From positions 682,001 to 746,000 of the forward strand of contig NZ_CAJZAI010000001.1 of NCBI RefSeq assembly GCF_914271435.1: a DNA stretch of 64,000 nucleotides. The letters run 5' to 3'. Below are positions 10,028 to 18,771 of this stretch, in pieces. Positions within the stretch are counted from its first letter, which is position 1. The number at the start of each line of letters is the position of its first letter. Source of the DNA: Cupriavidus laharis (GTDB lineage: Bacteria > Pseudomonadota > Gammaproteobacteria > Burkholderiales > Burkholderiaceae). Under the pieces are notes generated by a model that was not told the DNA's origin, searched no databases, and was given only the letters and a program-made list of their open reading frames with translations. The position numbers and the translations under genes are program-made.

Positions 10028-10999
10028 ATGAAAACCACCTTCCTGGATTTTGAGCAGCCCATTGCCGAACTCGAGGCAAAGATCGAAGAACTGCGTTTCG
10101 TGCAGGACGATTCGGCTGTCGATATTTCCGAAGAGATTTCGCGGCTGGCCGGCAAGAGCCAGCAGCTGACCAAGGACATCTATGCCAACCTGACCCCGTG
10201 GCAGGTTGCGCAGATCGCTCGCCATCCGCAGCGTCCATACACGCTCGATTACGTGCGTGAAATCTTCACCGATTTCCACGAACTGCATGGCGACCGCACC
10301 TTCGCTGACGACCTTTCCATCGTCGGCGGCCTGGCCCGTTTCAACGGTCAGTCGTGCATGGTGATCGGCCACCAGAAGGGCCGTGACACGAAAGAGCGCG
10401 CCATGCGCAATTTCGGCATGCCCAAGCCCGAAGGCTATCGCAAGGCCAAGCGCCTGATGGAACTGGCCGACAAGTTTGGCCTGCCGATCTTCACGTTCGT
10501 GGATACGCCGGGCGCGTTCCCCGGCATCGATGCCGAAGAGCGCGGTCAGTCCGAAGCGATCGGCCATAACCTGTACGTGATGGCCGGCCTGAAGGTGCCC
10601 CTGATCGCCACGATCATTGGCGAGGGCGGTTCGGGCGGTGCGCTGGCCATCGCCGTGGGCGATGTGGTGCAGATGCTGCAATTTGCGACCTACGCGGTGA
10701 TTTCGCCGGAAGGCTGCGCATCGATCCTGTGGAAGACGGCAGAGAAGGCACCCGAAGCTGCTGAAGCGCTTGGCCTGACCGCCCACCGCCTGAAGGCACT
10801 GGGCCTGATCGACAAGATCGTGAGCGAGCCGCTGGGCGGCGCCCATCGCGACGTGAAGGGCATGGCAGCCATGCTCAAGCGTTCGCTGGCCGAATCGCTG
10901 CGCCAGTTTCAGGGCGTGAGCGTCAAGGAGCTGCAAGCCCGCCGCTACGAGCGCCTGCTCGCCTATGGCAAGTTCAAGGAAACCGGCGTCCAGGACTGA
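10028..10999 (+). CDS. accA: acetyl-CoA carboxylase carboxyltransferase subunit alpha
   Basis: A 323-residue alpha subunit of the carboxyltransferase that makes malonyl-CoA, first step of fatty acid synthesis. It starts [22 protein letters not shown], has [22 protein letters not shown] in the substrate region and [17 protein letters not shown] for the oxyanion pocket. Length and ends are as expected. A TAGAAT at 9990-9995 is a possible -10 element upstream. tilS starts inside its last 35 nt. Confidence 0.97.
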   Translation: MKTTFLDFEQPIAELEAKIEELRFVQDDSAVDISEEISRLAGKSQQLTKDIYANLTPWQVAQIARHPQRPYTLDYVREIFTDFHELHGDRTFADDLSIVGGLARFNGQSCMVIGHQKGRDTKERAMRNFGMPKPEGYRKAKRLMELADKFGLPIFTFVDTPGAFPGIDAEERGQSEAIGHNLYVMAGLKVPLIATIIGEGGSGGALAIAVGDVVQMLQFATYAVISPEGCASILWKTAEKAPEAAEALGLTAHRLKALGLIDKIVSEPLGGAHRDVKGMAAMLKRSLAESLRQFQGVSVKELQARRYERLLAYGKFKETGVQD

Positions 11000-12419
11000 T
11001 CCGTCCGACCGCCTGACCGACAAGGTCGCACAGGCTCTGCAGGCCGGTGCGGCCTTTGTTGTTTCTGGCGGGGCGGCGTCGGATCCTGCCGAAATAGTGG
11101 TGGCCGTGGCGCTGTCCGGTGGTCGCGATTCGGTGGCGTTGCTTCATGCTGCGCAGGCTGCGGTATCGGCGTGGAACCTGCAGGCCCGTGTCGTGGCGCT
11201 GCATGTGCATCATGGCCTGCAGGCGCAGGCCGACGATTGGGACCGGTTCTGCACGGAACTGTGCGAGCGCTGGCAACTGGGTTATTTCGTGCGGCGCGTC
11301 TCGGTGCAGGCGGGCACGGGCGAGGGCATCGAGGCCGCCGCGCGGCGTGCCCGCTATGAGGCGCTCGGCGAGATGTGCCGCGTGAGCGGCGCCTGCATGC
11401 TGCTGTTTGCCCATCATCTCGACGACCAGGTCGAAACCGTTTTGCTGCGGCTTTTTCGCGGCGCAGGCGTGGCAGGCATGGCCGGCATGCCCGCCATGCG
11501 CAGGCTGGACGAAGAAGGTGCCATCGTGCTGCTGCGGCCGTGGCTGGAAGTGCCGCGAGCTGACATCGACAGCTATTGCGCCGCGCATGGGCTGGCATGG
11601 ATCGAGGATCCATCCAACGACAGCACGCGCTACGCACGCAATGCGCTGCGCGCGCAGTTGCCGCTGCTGGAGCAGGCCTTCCCCGCATTGCGCGCGAACG
11701 TCGCGCAGGCTGCCGTGCATTTTGCGCAGGCCGCCAGTATGCTCGACGACCTGGCAGGCGCTGCGCTGTCACGGTTGGCAGCCCCCGGACGCGATGCCGA
11801 TACGCTGGCCGAACTGGACCTGCCTGGCCTGCGCGCATTGCCTGCGTCCCATGCCGATGCCGTGCTGCGCGTCTGGCTGCGCGACCTCGGCGCACGGGCG
11901 CCATCCACGGCCAGGCTGGCCGCCATGCGTGGGCAACTGCTCGACCACGGCGGCGGCGAGCCGGCCATTGATCATGACGGCCTGGTGCTGCGCCGGTTCC
12001 AGGGCAGGGTGCTGGCCTGCCGGCCCGAGCCCGATACGCTGCCGGCGCCACAGGCGCTAGCGTGGCATGGCGAGGCGCGTATCGTGGTGCCGGCCTGGCG
12101 CGGCGAACTGCGCTTCACGCGCGACGACACGTTCGGTGTACCCGAAGCCGTGCTGCGGCAGCCGCTGCGGCTTGCGCAGCGCACCGGCGGCGAGCGCATC
12201 GTGCTTCGGCCCGGCGGCCCCGCTCGCGCGCTCAAGCAGGCCTACCAGGAGGCTGGCGTGCCACGCTGGCGCCGGTGCTGGCTGCCGCTGCTGTGGGCCG
12301 GCGATGTGCTGGTCATGGCGGCGGGGCTCGGCATGCACCGTCGATGGGGCGAGGCGCCGCACGCGCCGCGCTGGCGTGTCGAGTGGGTGCAAGCGGGCCC
12401 CGGGGCTCGCTCGGATTAG
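10965..12419 (+). CDS. tilS: tRNA(Ile)-lysidine synthase
   Basis: A 484-residue N-type ATP pyrophosphatase that attaches lysine to C34 of the minor tRNA-Ile(CAU) so that it reads AUA. The PP-loop SGGRDS is at residues 51-56, HVHHGL follows, and [19 protein letters not shown] is the second catalytic segment. The C-terminal domain ([12 protein letters not shown] and [17 protein letters not shown]) is complete. The ATG at 10965 overlaps accA by 35 nt, so translation is probably coupled. Confidence 0.95.
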   Translation: MASSRKPASRTDPSDRLTDKVAQALQAGAAFVVSGGAASDPAEIVVAVALSGGRDSVALLHAAQAAVSAWNLQARVVALHVHHGLQAQADDWDRFCTELCERWQLGYFVRRVSVQAGTGEGIEAAARRARYEALGEMCRVSGACMLLFAHHLDDQVETVLLRLFRGAGVAGMAGMPAMRRLDEEGAIVLLRPWLEVPRADIDSYCAAHGLAWIEDPSNDSTRYARNALRAQLPLLEQAFPALRANVAQAAVHFAQAASMLDDLAGAALSRLAAPGRDADTLAELDLPGLRALPASHADAVLRVWLRDLGARAPSTARLAAMRGQLLDHGGGEPAIDHDGLVLRRFQGRVLACRPEPDTLPAPQALAWHGEARIVVPAWRGELRFTRDDTFGVPEAVLRQPLRLAQRTGGERIVLRPGGPARALKQAYQEAGVPRWRRCWLPLLWAGDVLVMAAGLGMHRRWGEAPHAPRWRVEWVQAGPGARSD

Positions 12420-12537
12420 CCCGGCGCTGGTCGCCGGCATCACTTTCCGGGGCGCGCCAAGGCCATTGCGCCTTGCCTGACGGGCTCGGTTCGTGTATTT
12501 TCAAGAGCTTTGCACAATCGCTGGCGTCGACAAGAAG

Positions 12538-13788
12538 ATGGCTCTCATCGTTCACAAATACGGCGGCACTTCGATGGGTTCCACGGAACGCATCAAGAAT
12601 GTCGCCAAGCGCGTGGCCAAGTGGCACCGCGCCGGTCACCGCGTAGTCGTGGTGCCTTCGGCCATGTCGGGCGAAACCAATCGCCTGCTGAGCCTCGCCA
12701 AGGAGATTTCGGCGCAGCCGGACCCGCGTGAACTGGACATGCTCGCCTCGACCGGCGAACAGGCCAGCGTCGCGCTGCTGGCCATCGCGCTGCACGGCGA
12801 GAACATCGACGCAGTCAGCTACACGGGCTGGCAGGTGCCGGTGAAGACCGATTCGGCCTACACCAAGGCCCGCATCGAGTCGATCGACGACGAGCGCATC
12901 CTTGCCGATCTCGACGCCGGCCGCGTGGTGGTGATCACGGGTTTCCAGGGCATTGACGACGACGGCAACATCACGACGCTGGGTCGTGGCGGCTCGGACA
13001 CCTCGGCCGTGGCCATTGCCGCCGCCATCGAGGCAGACGAGTGCCTGATCTACACCGACGTGGATGGTGTGTACACCACCGATCCGCGCGTGGTCGAGGA
13101 CGCCCGCCGCCTGGACCAGATCACCTTCGAAGAAATGCTGGAAATGGCCAGCCTGGGCTCGAAGGTGCTGCAGATCCGCTCGGTGGAGTTCGCCGGCAAG
13201 TACCGCGTGAAGACCCGCGTGCTGTCGTCGCTGACCGACCCGCTTATGCCGCTCGAACAGGAAATGCATTCGGGCACGCTGATTACTTTTGAGGAAGAGT
13301 CTGAAATGGAAGCCGCCGTTATCTCCGGCATCGCCTTTGCACGTGACGAAGCCAAGATCACCGTTCTTGGCGTGCCGGACAAGCCGGGCATTGCGTACCA
13401 GATCCTGGGGCCGGTCGCCGACGCGAACATCGACGTCGACATGATCATCCAGAACCAGTCGGTGGACGGCAAGACCGATTTCACCTTCACTGTGCCGCGC
13501 GGCGACTACCAGCGCACGCTGACGCTGCTGACCGACAGCGTCAAGCCGCACGTTGGCGCCGCCAGCGTTTCGGGCGACCCGAAGGTGTCGAAGGTCTCGG
13601 TGGTCGGCGTGGGCATGCGCTCGCACGTCGGCGTCGCCAGCAAGATGTTCCGTACGCTCTCGGAAGAGGGCATCAACATCCAGATGATCTCCACCTCGGA
13701 AATCAAGATCTCGGTGCTGATCGACGAGAAATACATGGAACTCGCTGTGCGCGCGCTGCACAAGGCGTTCGAACTGGAACAGGCCTGA
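12538..13788 (+). CDS. lysC: aspartate kinase
   Basis: A 416-residue monofunctional aspartokinase, first enzyme of the lysine, threonine and methionine pathway. It begins MALIVHKYGGTSMGST with the kinase motif at 7-14. Two ACT domains follow from about residue 260 (AVISGIAFARDEAKITVLGV and SKVSVVGVGMRSHVGVASKM), which sense lysine/threonine. I use the ATG at 12538 since the frame extension to a GTG at 12493 has no homology. The gap to tilS is 118 bp. Confidence 0.96.
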   Translation: MALIVHKYGGTSMGSTERIKNVAKRVAKWHRAGHRVVVVPSAMSGETNRLLSLAKEISAQPDPRELDMLASTGEQASVALLAIALHGENIDAVSYTGWQVPVKTDSAYTKARIESIDDERILADLDAGRVVVITGFQGIDDDGNITTLGRGGSDTSAVAIAAAIEADECLIYTDVDGVYTTDPRVVEDARRLDQITFEEMLEMASLGSKVLQIRSVEFAGKYRVKTRVLSSLTDPLMPLEQEMHSGTLITFEEESEMEAAVISGIAFARDEAKITVLGVPDKPGIAYQILGPVADANIDVDMIIQNQSVDGKTDFTFTVPRGDYQRTLTLLTDSVKPHVGAASVSGDPKVSKVSVVGVGMRSHVGVASKMFRTLSEEGINIQMISTSEIKISVLIDEKYMELAVRALHKAFELEQA

Positions 13789-13849
13789 TCCCGTTCGTAA
13801 ATTCTTCTGGCGGGACCGAAAATTTTTGTGTTGAGTTATCGATTTTTCG

Positions 13850-13878
13850 TTGACCAACAAGGACGGGGCCGCTAGAAT
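13850..13878 (+). promoter_or_regulatory. sigma-70 promoter of tRNA-Ser
   Basis: TTGACC (13850-13855), a 17-bp spacer and TAGAAT (13873-13878) make a near-consensus promoter with a start about 35 nt ahead of the mature tRNA. Confidence 0.85.
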
Positions 13879-13919
13879 ACGCGCTTCGTTGTTCGGCTCC
13901 CTCGAACAACGCAAGTTTG

Positions 13920-14013
13920 GGAGACGTGGCCGAGAGGTCGAAGGCACTCCCCTGCTAAGGGAGCATCTGGGCCAAAACCTGGATCGAGGGTTCGAATCCC
14001 TCCGTCTCCGCCA
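13920..14013 (+). tRNA. tRNA-Ser (anticodon GCU)
   Basis: A 94-nt class II tRNA. The acceptor stem GGAGACG (13920-13926) pairs with CGTCTCC (14003-14009), followed by discriminator G and an encoded CCA. The anticodon loop in the stem CTCCC/GGGAG reads CTGCTAA with anticodon GCT, and the T arm contains GGTTCGAATCC. A long variable arm is present, as expected for serine. Confidence 0.98.
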
Positions 14014-14035
14014 CTACATCTGTATTGGCGGCGAA

Positions 14036-14073
14036 CCCCGGAAGATCGCGGTCTTCCGGGGTTTTGTTTTTTT
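14036..14073 (+). terminator. rho-independent terminator after tRNA-Ser
   Basis: CCCCGGAAGA (14036-14045), a 6-nt loop and TCTTCCGGGG (14052-14061), followed by a T tract to 14073. Confidence 0.93.
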
Positions 14074-14338
14074 GGAGTGGGATCAGGCGGCACACGATGC
14101 CGCGCAGGTGTTACACCGGTACCTGTGAGAATCCGAATGGCAACGAACTGCCAGCTTCGCGGCAATGCCTACGACTTCCGCCGCAAAATCCTCCTGGACC
14201 TCGTCGAGCAGCACAGTGGCTAGCGCGAGATCATCCGTAGCTTGGGATGCCACCATGCCGCCGGATTCCGCGTGGGACGAATCTGGCCATCGGCGATGGC
14301 CCCGGTCACGACGGGAGTCCGCCAGACCTGGCGGCGTA
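14074..14338. other. intergenic stretch, no convincing gene
   Basis: Between the tRNA terminator and the hemerythrin stop there is no ORF I recognise. On the plus strand a 28-codon ORF (14137-14223, starting MATNCQLRGNAYDFRRKI) ends in TAG and is followed in the same frame by REIIRSLGC; this might be a decayed fragment of a longer DNA-binding or transposase-like gene, but it is too short to name. Confidence 0.3.
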
Positions 14339-14722
14339 TCACGCGCAATGCTGGTCGAATGCGGGATACAAACGGACTTCCTCACGCGTCATACGCTGAC
14401 GAAGCCGGGCGATCGTTGCGCCCATCTGGCGTGCAAAGTCCATCCCCGATCTGCCTTGCTCGAGCGCATTAAAGAATGCCATCACGTCCTGCGTTATTCC
14501 CTTCATTTCTGCCGCGTAGGTGGCAGCCAGATCCTTCGTCTCGATATTGTTTTGCATTTGCGGATACAGCTTGCTGTCTTCGCGTGCCAGATGCGCGATC
14601 ACAAGTCCCTTCACCTGTTTGAGCTTTCTGCGGCCTTCGTCCGACATGCCCATTTCACGGCATTCTTCGAGAAGCCGGAAGATTCCTTGATGTTCGTTCT
14701 TGAGGGTGGCAGTAAGTGACAT
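14339..14722 (-). CDS. hemerythrin HHE-domain protein
   Basis: A 127-residue four-helix-bundle protein of the HHE cation-binding family. Candidate di-iron ligands are His10 and Glu in NEHQGIF, H/E in IAHLAREDSKLYP, and the C-terminal EEVRLYPAFDQH. Such proteins bind O2 or NO or help repair iron centres under nitrosative stress. An NsrR-like operator lies 45-67 bp upstream of the ATG, which fits an NO-responsive role. It is the first gene past the housekeeping block. Confidence 0.85.
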   Translation of the reverse strand: MSLTATLKNEHQGIFRLLEECREMGMSDEGRRKLKQVKGLVIAHLAREDSKLYPQMQNNIETKDLAATYAAEMKGITQDVMAFFNALEQGRSGMDFARQMGATIARLRQRMTREEVRLYPAFDQHCA

Positions 14723-14766
14723 GATCTGTATGACGTTCGCGAGAACGGATGTGGTTGGCAGCCTAT

Positions 14767-14789
14767 AAGATGCATTTAGAATACATCAT
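14767..14789. promoter_or_regulatory. NsrR-type operator
   Basis: AAGATGCATTT (14767-14777), one spacer base, then GAATACATCAT (14779-14789). This is the 11-1-11 inverted repeat known for the NO sensor NsrR, with 8 of 11 positions symmetrical. It lies in the promoter region of the hemerythrin gene. Confidence 0.65.
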
Positions 14790-14899
14790 TAAATTTAACG
14801 TCCCGACAAAACCATACAGGGTGCGCGGACTCGCTCCTTGCGTACGAGGTGTTAGACGGGCATTGGGGAGTAAACCTGCATTCTGCAGTTGGACATGAT

Positions 14900-14971
14900 C
14901 ATCATCGAGGGCAAAGAGGGGATCACCATCATCGACCCACTCATCTCGCAGGAGACGGACGCTTGTACCTA
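14900..14971 (+). pseudogene. remnant of an MBL-fold alkyl/aryl sulfatase
   Basis: A short frame reads LDMIIIEGKEGITIIDPLIS followed by QETDACT and a stop. It resembles the segment of BDS1-type alkyl sulfatases just before the first zinc motif (typically DMSN-IEGD-G-IIIDPL-S-ET). There is a stop just upstream in frame and nothing matching downstream, so only about 25 codons survive. The rest of 14790-15051 holds no gene. Confidence 0.35.
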
Positions 14972-15051
14972 GAGGGCGAGGCAGCGCAACGCAGCCTGCG
15001 TGGGGAGTCGGGAGGCCGGCTTCTGAAGCATGCGCGCCGCTCGGCGCCGTA

Positions 15052-16782
15052 TCAGGCTGTGCCGTCGTCCGGCCTGAGTTCGCGTCTGGCGCCTGCCGCG
15101 TCAGGCATCTGGTGCCACTTTGCCGGCGGCACTACCACCGGCTCGTCGGGTTGCAGCACGAAATGCGGCGACATGATCTGCACGCCTTGCCGGTTGAATT
15201 CATCCTGGATCGCCTGGTGCAGCGTGGACAGGGCGAAGAAGCGCCGGCGCGGGTCCGCAATGCCGAAGAACAACTCGTATTCGACGTAGAAGTCCGACAA
15301 CCCGCGCTGCAGCACGAAGGGCACGGGCTCGCCGCGCAGTCCCGGAACGCTCGCGACGGCGCTGAGCAACATGGCGTGGACTTGCCGCCAGGGCGTGTCG
15401 TAGCCGATGGTCACGGCGGTGGACAACAGCGCGCCGGAGTCGCCATGCAGCGCAGCGGATGCGCGCCCGCGGCGCGAGAAGTTATGGACCGCGCTGCCAA
15501 CCACCACCGCGTTGGGCAGCGTCACTTCCTCCTGCCGCAGGTTCTCGATCTTGACCGAGAGCGTGTCGAGTCCCGTTACCGTACCTACGGTGCCGCCGAT
15601 GTCGACCATGTCGCCCGGCCGCAACGCACGCGAATACACCAGCACCATGCCGCTCATGATCTGGTTGACAATGTTGGCCGATCCGAGCGTGACCATGAAG
15701 CCGAACAGCACCGACAAGCCTTTGAATACATCGCTCTGCGAGCCAGGGATGTATGGGTAGGCGAAGGTCAGCCCCAGCGCCCAAAGCACGACGGACGCAA
15801 GCCGCCGGGTGGCTCCGGCGGTCTCCGGATGGAGCCCGGGCATGCTGATCTGGCCGCGTTCCACCGCATCGAAGATGCTCGCCACCAGCCTTTGCACGGC
15901 CCGGGTGATCAGCAGGATCACAATGACGGTGACGACTCCGGGAACTGCCTGCAACATGCCTTCGCCGATGCGCGCCAGCAAGCCCAGCAGGAATGTTCCC
16001 ATGCGCTGGCCGAGCGGCGCGGTCAGGGGAAACTGGTCAAGGGCGAATTCCAGCCACAGGAACACCAGCAGGACGATCAGGCCGGCCCCGACAATCTGCA
16101 CGACGAGGCTGGCTACCTGGAACAGCGCGCTGGTCCAGTCGAAGCCGGTACGCCGGGCGCGCTCGCCGACACGGTGCTCCAGTGTCTTCACCAGCAGTGC
16201 GCTGAGCCGCCGGCGTGCCCGGGCAATGCCCCAGACGAGGCCGCCGAATACCAGCAGCCCCAGCATTGACAGCATCGTGCCGCGAATGATTGTTGGCCAG
16301 CGAAGTTGATCCCGGCGTGCTGCGATGACAGCTTCGAGCCGCTCGGCGGCGGCGGCGGCCTCGGTCTCGGTGGTCTGGCCCGGTTGCTCTGGATCCAGAT
16401 CGCCCTCCGTGATCGCGAACAGCACGAGATCGCCGATCCGGATAGCCACGCCCGACGCGTTGCCCAGCCGGCCTGCCACGCGCGTCAACGGCTGAGCCAG
16501 TTTGGCGCGGTCGAGATTGTTGAAGCGCTCTTTCGCACGCTCGGCCCGCACGGCTGGCGACGCGCCAGCCAGTGTTGCGCGGAATGTGGCGACCGGACGG
16601 TTCATCAGCGTCAGGTCGGCAAATTCGAGACCTTGTGCCGGGGCAGGCTTGTCTGCGGCAAGCGCAGCAAAGGGAAGCGCGAGGGCCAGCGCCAGCATGA
16701 GCATCGCCATGCAATGGCGGACGAGGGCGGGTAGTGTGGTCGAGATGACAAACGGGTGGCGGGCAAGGTCGTGGGATTCCAT
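15052..16782 (-). CDS. mechanosensitive ion channel family protein (MscS-like)
   Basis: A 576-residue inner-membrane channel. An N-terminal signal-like helix (MAMLMLALALALPFAALA) precedes a periplasmic region, then several membrane helices, and the MscS pore/beta domain at GFMVTLGSANIVNQIMSGM with the beta barrel around RPGDMVDIGGTVGTVTGLD and LPNAVVVGSAVHNFSRRG. The C-terminal vestibule ends FNRQGVQIMSPHFVLQ. It is larger than E. coli MscS and belongs to the longer paralogues that protect against osmotic downshock. The ATG at 16782 is preferred; a GTG at 16860 in frame is possible. Confidence 0.88.
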   Translation of the reverse strand: MESHDLARHPFVISTTLPALVRHCMAMLMLALALALPFAALAADKPAPAQGLEFADLTLMNRPVATFRATLAGASPAVRAERAKERFNNLDRAKLAQPLTRVAGRLGNASGVAIRIGDLVLFAITEGDLDPEQPGQTTETEAAAAAERLEAVIAARRDQLRWPTIIRGTMLSMLGLLVFGGLVWGIARARRRLSALLVKTLEHRVGERARRTGFDWTSALFQVASLVVQIVGAGLIVLLVFLWLEFALDQFPLTAPLGQRMGTFLLGLLARIGEGMLQAVPGVVTVIVILLITRAVQRLVASIFDAVERGQISMPGLHPETAGATRRLASVVLWALGLTFAYPYIPGSQSDVFKGLSVLFGFMVTLGSANIVNQIMSGMVLVYSRALRPGDMVDIGGTVGTVTGLDTLSVKIENLRQEEVTLPNAVVVGSAVHNFSRRGRASAALHGDSGALLSTAVTIGYDTPWRQVHAMLLSAVASVPGLRGEPVPFVLQRGLSDFYVEYELFFGIADPRRRFFALSTLHQAIQDEFNRQGVQIMSPHFVLQPDEPVVVPPAKWHQMPDAAGARRELRPDDGTA

Positions 16783-17325
16783 GTTCCGTCGCGCGTCGGC
16801 GGAGTGCCGTTCGAGATGTTTGACCCTTGAATAATGGTGCGCTTTCTGTGAAAACGCCACGAAAATGTTCTTCTTGCGACGCTCAGGAGGCCAAGCTGCT
16901 GCTCAGTGAGCCGGCGTCGTAGCGAGAGGCGCCGGCGCAGCGCAAAAGCCTGATGGCCCGAATTCGCGGCATGCCTTTTTCCGGCATCAAGCCGATCCTC
17001 GGCACCGTTGCAAGGTCTCGCTGGGCAGTTCACCGGTGCCCGCCAGCCGGAGCCCGTCCGGGAGCTTCGGTGGCTGGACGCACACCGGCCGAGGGCGTGT
17101 CATCACCGCGAAGCTTGACGTGAGACAAGTCCACGCGGGCATCGCGACGTAGATTGCGTAGACGGAAGCATGTCGTCGTGCCGGAGATCCTCACGGGCTC
17201 TGCCATCCCGTGGGATTACGGGACTGTACTGGTTGCGTTGGCAAGCGATCCCGGCGGTCAGGCGCGCGTTCGCGTGGCTGCCGAACTTGGCGCGCATTTC
17301 GGCGCGCACTGACAGGGAGCGACAC
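16783..17325. other. 543-bp intergenic region with a possible Usp remnant
   Basis: No complete gene is visible. On the plus strand 17187-17312 reads IPWDYGTVLVALASDPGGQA then RVRVAAELGAHFGAH and a stop; this resembles the first beta-strand and helix of a universal stress protein (YxTILVALD--xxARVRxAAELAxxxGAH). It has no start codon in place and ends at once, so it may be a relic. The rest shows nothing. Confidence 0.35.
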
Positions 17326-18687
17326 ATGGAACTGCAATTCCTCGGCGCCACCGATTCCGTCACCGGCTCGAAATACATGCTAGACACAGGCCACAGCCGG
17401 GTCATGGTGGACTGCGGCCTGTTCCAGGGGTTCAAGTCGCTGCGGCTGCGCAACTGGGACCCCTTGCCGGTCGATCCCGCCAGCCTGGATGCCGTGATCC
17501 TGACCCATGCGCATATCGACCACAGCGGCTACCTGCCGCTGCTGGTGCGAAACGGCTTTCGCGGGACCGTGTTCTGCACCATGGGTACCGCGCAACTCTG
17601 CAGCATCCTGCTGCCGGACAGCGCGGCGCTGGCCGAGGAGGACGCGGCCTATGCCAACCACAAGGGCTTCTCGCGCCACCGTCCGGCCCTGCCGCTCTAT
17701 ACCTGCGCCGACGCCGCGCGCGCGCTGCGCCGGCTGGAGCCGAAGCCGTTTGGCACGCGCTTTGCGCTGACGCCGGATATCGATGCGGAATTCCACCATG
17801 CGGGGCACATCATCGGCGCGGCCGCGGTGACCCTGTATGCAGGGGGGCAGCGCATCGTCTTTTCGGGCGATCTCGGCAGGCTGAATGACATCGTGATGCG
17901 GCCACCCGAGTTCATCCGGCAGGCGGATTGCCTGCTGGTCGAATCGACCTACGGCAACCGCATCCATCCGGACGAGGATCCGCTGGACGCCATGGCCAAC
18001 GCCGTCGGTAGCACGCTGGGCCGGGGCGGCACTCTGGTCATTCCCGCTTTCGCGGTGGGGCGCACGCAGGCCTTGCTGTACTGCCTGTACCGCTTGCGCG
18101 AGGAAAAGCGCATGCCCGATATCCCGGTCTACCTCAACAGTCCGATGGCCATCGACGCGACCCAGATCTTTGCCCTGCATCCGGATGAACTCCGGATCAG
18201 CCGCGCCGCGTGCGTGGCGGCTTGCGGCCTGCCGGTTCCGGTGCAGAGCATGGAGCAGTCGGTCTGGCTCAACCAGGACCACACGCCGAAAGTCATCCTG
18301 GCGGGCAGCGGCATGGCGACCGGGGGGCGCGTGGTGCACCACCTTGCCAGCTTTGGCGCGGACCCGCGCTGCACGGTGCTGCTTGCCGGCTTCCAGGCGC
18401 CGGGCACGCGTGGCGCCGCGCTGGCGGGCGGCCAGCGCGAACTGCGCATCCATGGCAAGGACATCGCGATCCGCGCAGCGGTCGAACAGATTCACGGCCT
18501 GTCGGCCCATGCCGATGCCAATGAATTGATGACCTGGCTCGGCGGCTTCCATGCGCCGCCGCGGCGCGTGTTCATCGTCCACGGCGAGCCCGAGGCCAGC
18601 GATGCGCTGCGCCAGCGCGTGGAACGCGGACTCGGGTGGCGGGTGACGATGCCGGAATACCGGGAGACCTATCGACTCGACGACTGA
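17326..18687 (+). CDS. MBL-fold, beta-CASP RNA-processing exonuclease family protein
   Basis: A 453-residue metallo-beta-lactamase of the CPSF/YSH1 family. Zinc motifs are HAHIDH (61-66), SGDLGR and ESTYGNR; the beta-CASP motifs are IPAFAVGRTQALLYCL, NSPMAID, GSGMATGGRVVHHL, HADANELMTWL and VHGEPEAS. Bacterial members act on RNA, but substrates are mostly untested. I use the ATG at 17326 behind a GGGAG site. Genes of this type often stand in low-oxygen/stress clusters with Usp and PHB genes, as here. Confidence 0.9.
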   Translation: MELQFLGATDSVTGSKYMLDTGHSRVMVDCGLFQGFKSLRLRNWDPLPVDPASLDAVILTHAHIDHSGYLPLLVRNGFRGTVFCTMGTAQLCSILLPDSAALAEEDAAYANHKGFSRHRPALPLYTCADAARALRRLEPKPFGTRFALTPDIDAEFHHAGHIIGAAAVTLYAGGQRIVFSGDLGRLNDIVMRPPEFIRQADCLLVESTYGNRIHPDEDPLDAMANAVGSTLGRGGTLVIPAFAVGRTQALLYCLYRLREEKRMPDIPVYLNSPMAIDATQIFALHPDELRISRAACVAACGLPVPVQSMEQSVWLNQDHTPKVILAGSGMATGGRVVHHLASFGADPRCTVLLAGFQAPGTRGAALAGGQRELRIHGKDIAIRAAVEQIHGLSAHADANELMTWLGGFHAPPRRVFIVHGEPEASDALRQRVERGLGWRVTMPEYRETYRLDD

Positions 18688-18713
18688 TATTGCCGCGGGT
18701 GCCGCCTACCTGC

Positions 18714-18731
18714 GCTGCGGGTACCCGCAGC
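18714..18731. terminator. perfect 18-bp palindrome between convergent genes
   Basis: GCTGCGGGTACCCGCAGC lies between the stops of the MBL gene and phaC. As RNA it gives a 7-bp GC stem with a 4-nt loop in both directions; there is no T tract. Confidence 0.5.
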
Positions 18732-18771
18732 TCCGCCGAATCCAGCCACGCTTGCAGGAGCGCGGCTTCCC

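Noticed and set aside
17115..17128. TTGAC-GTGA-GACAA as an FNR box
   Set aside because: Two mismatches in one half and no -10 at the right distance.
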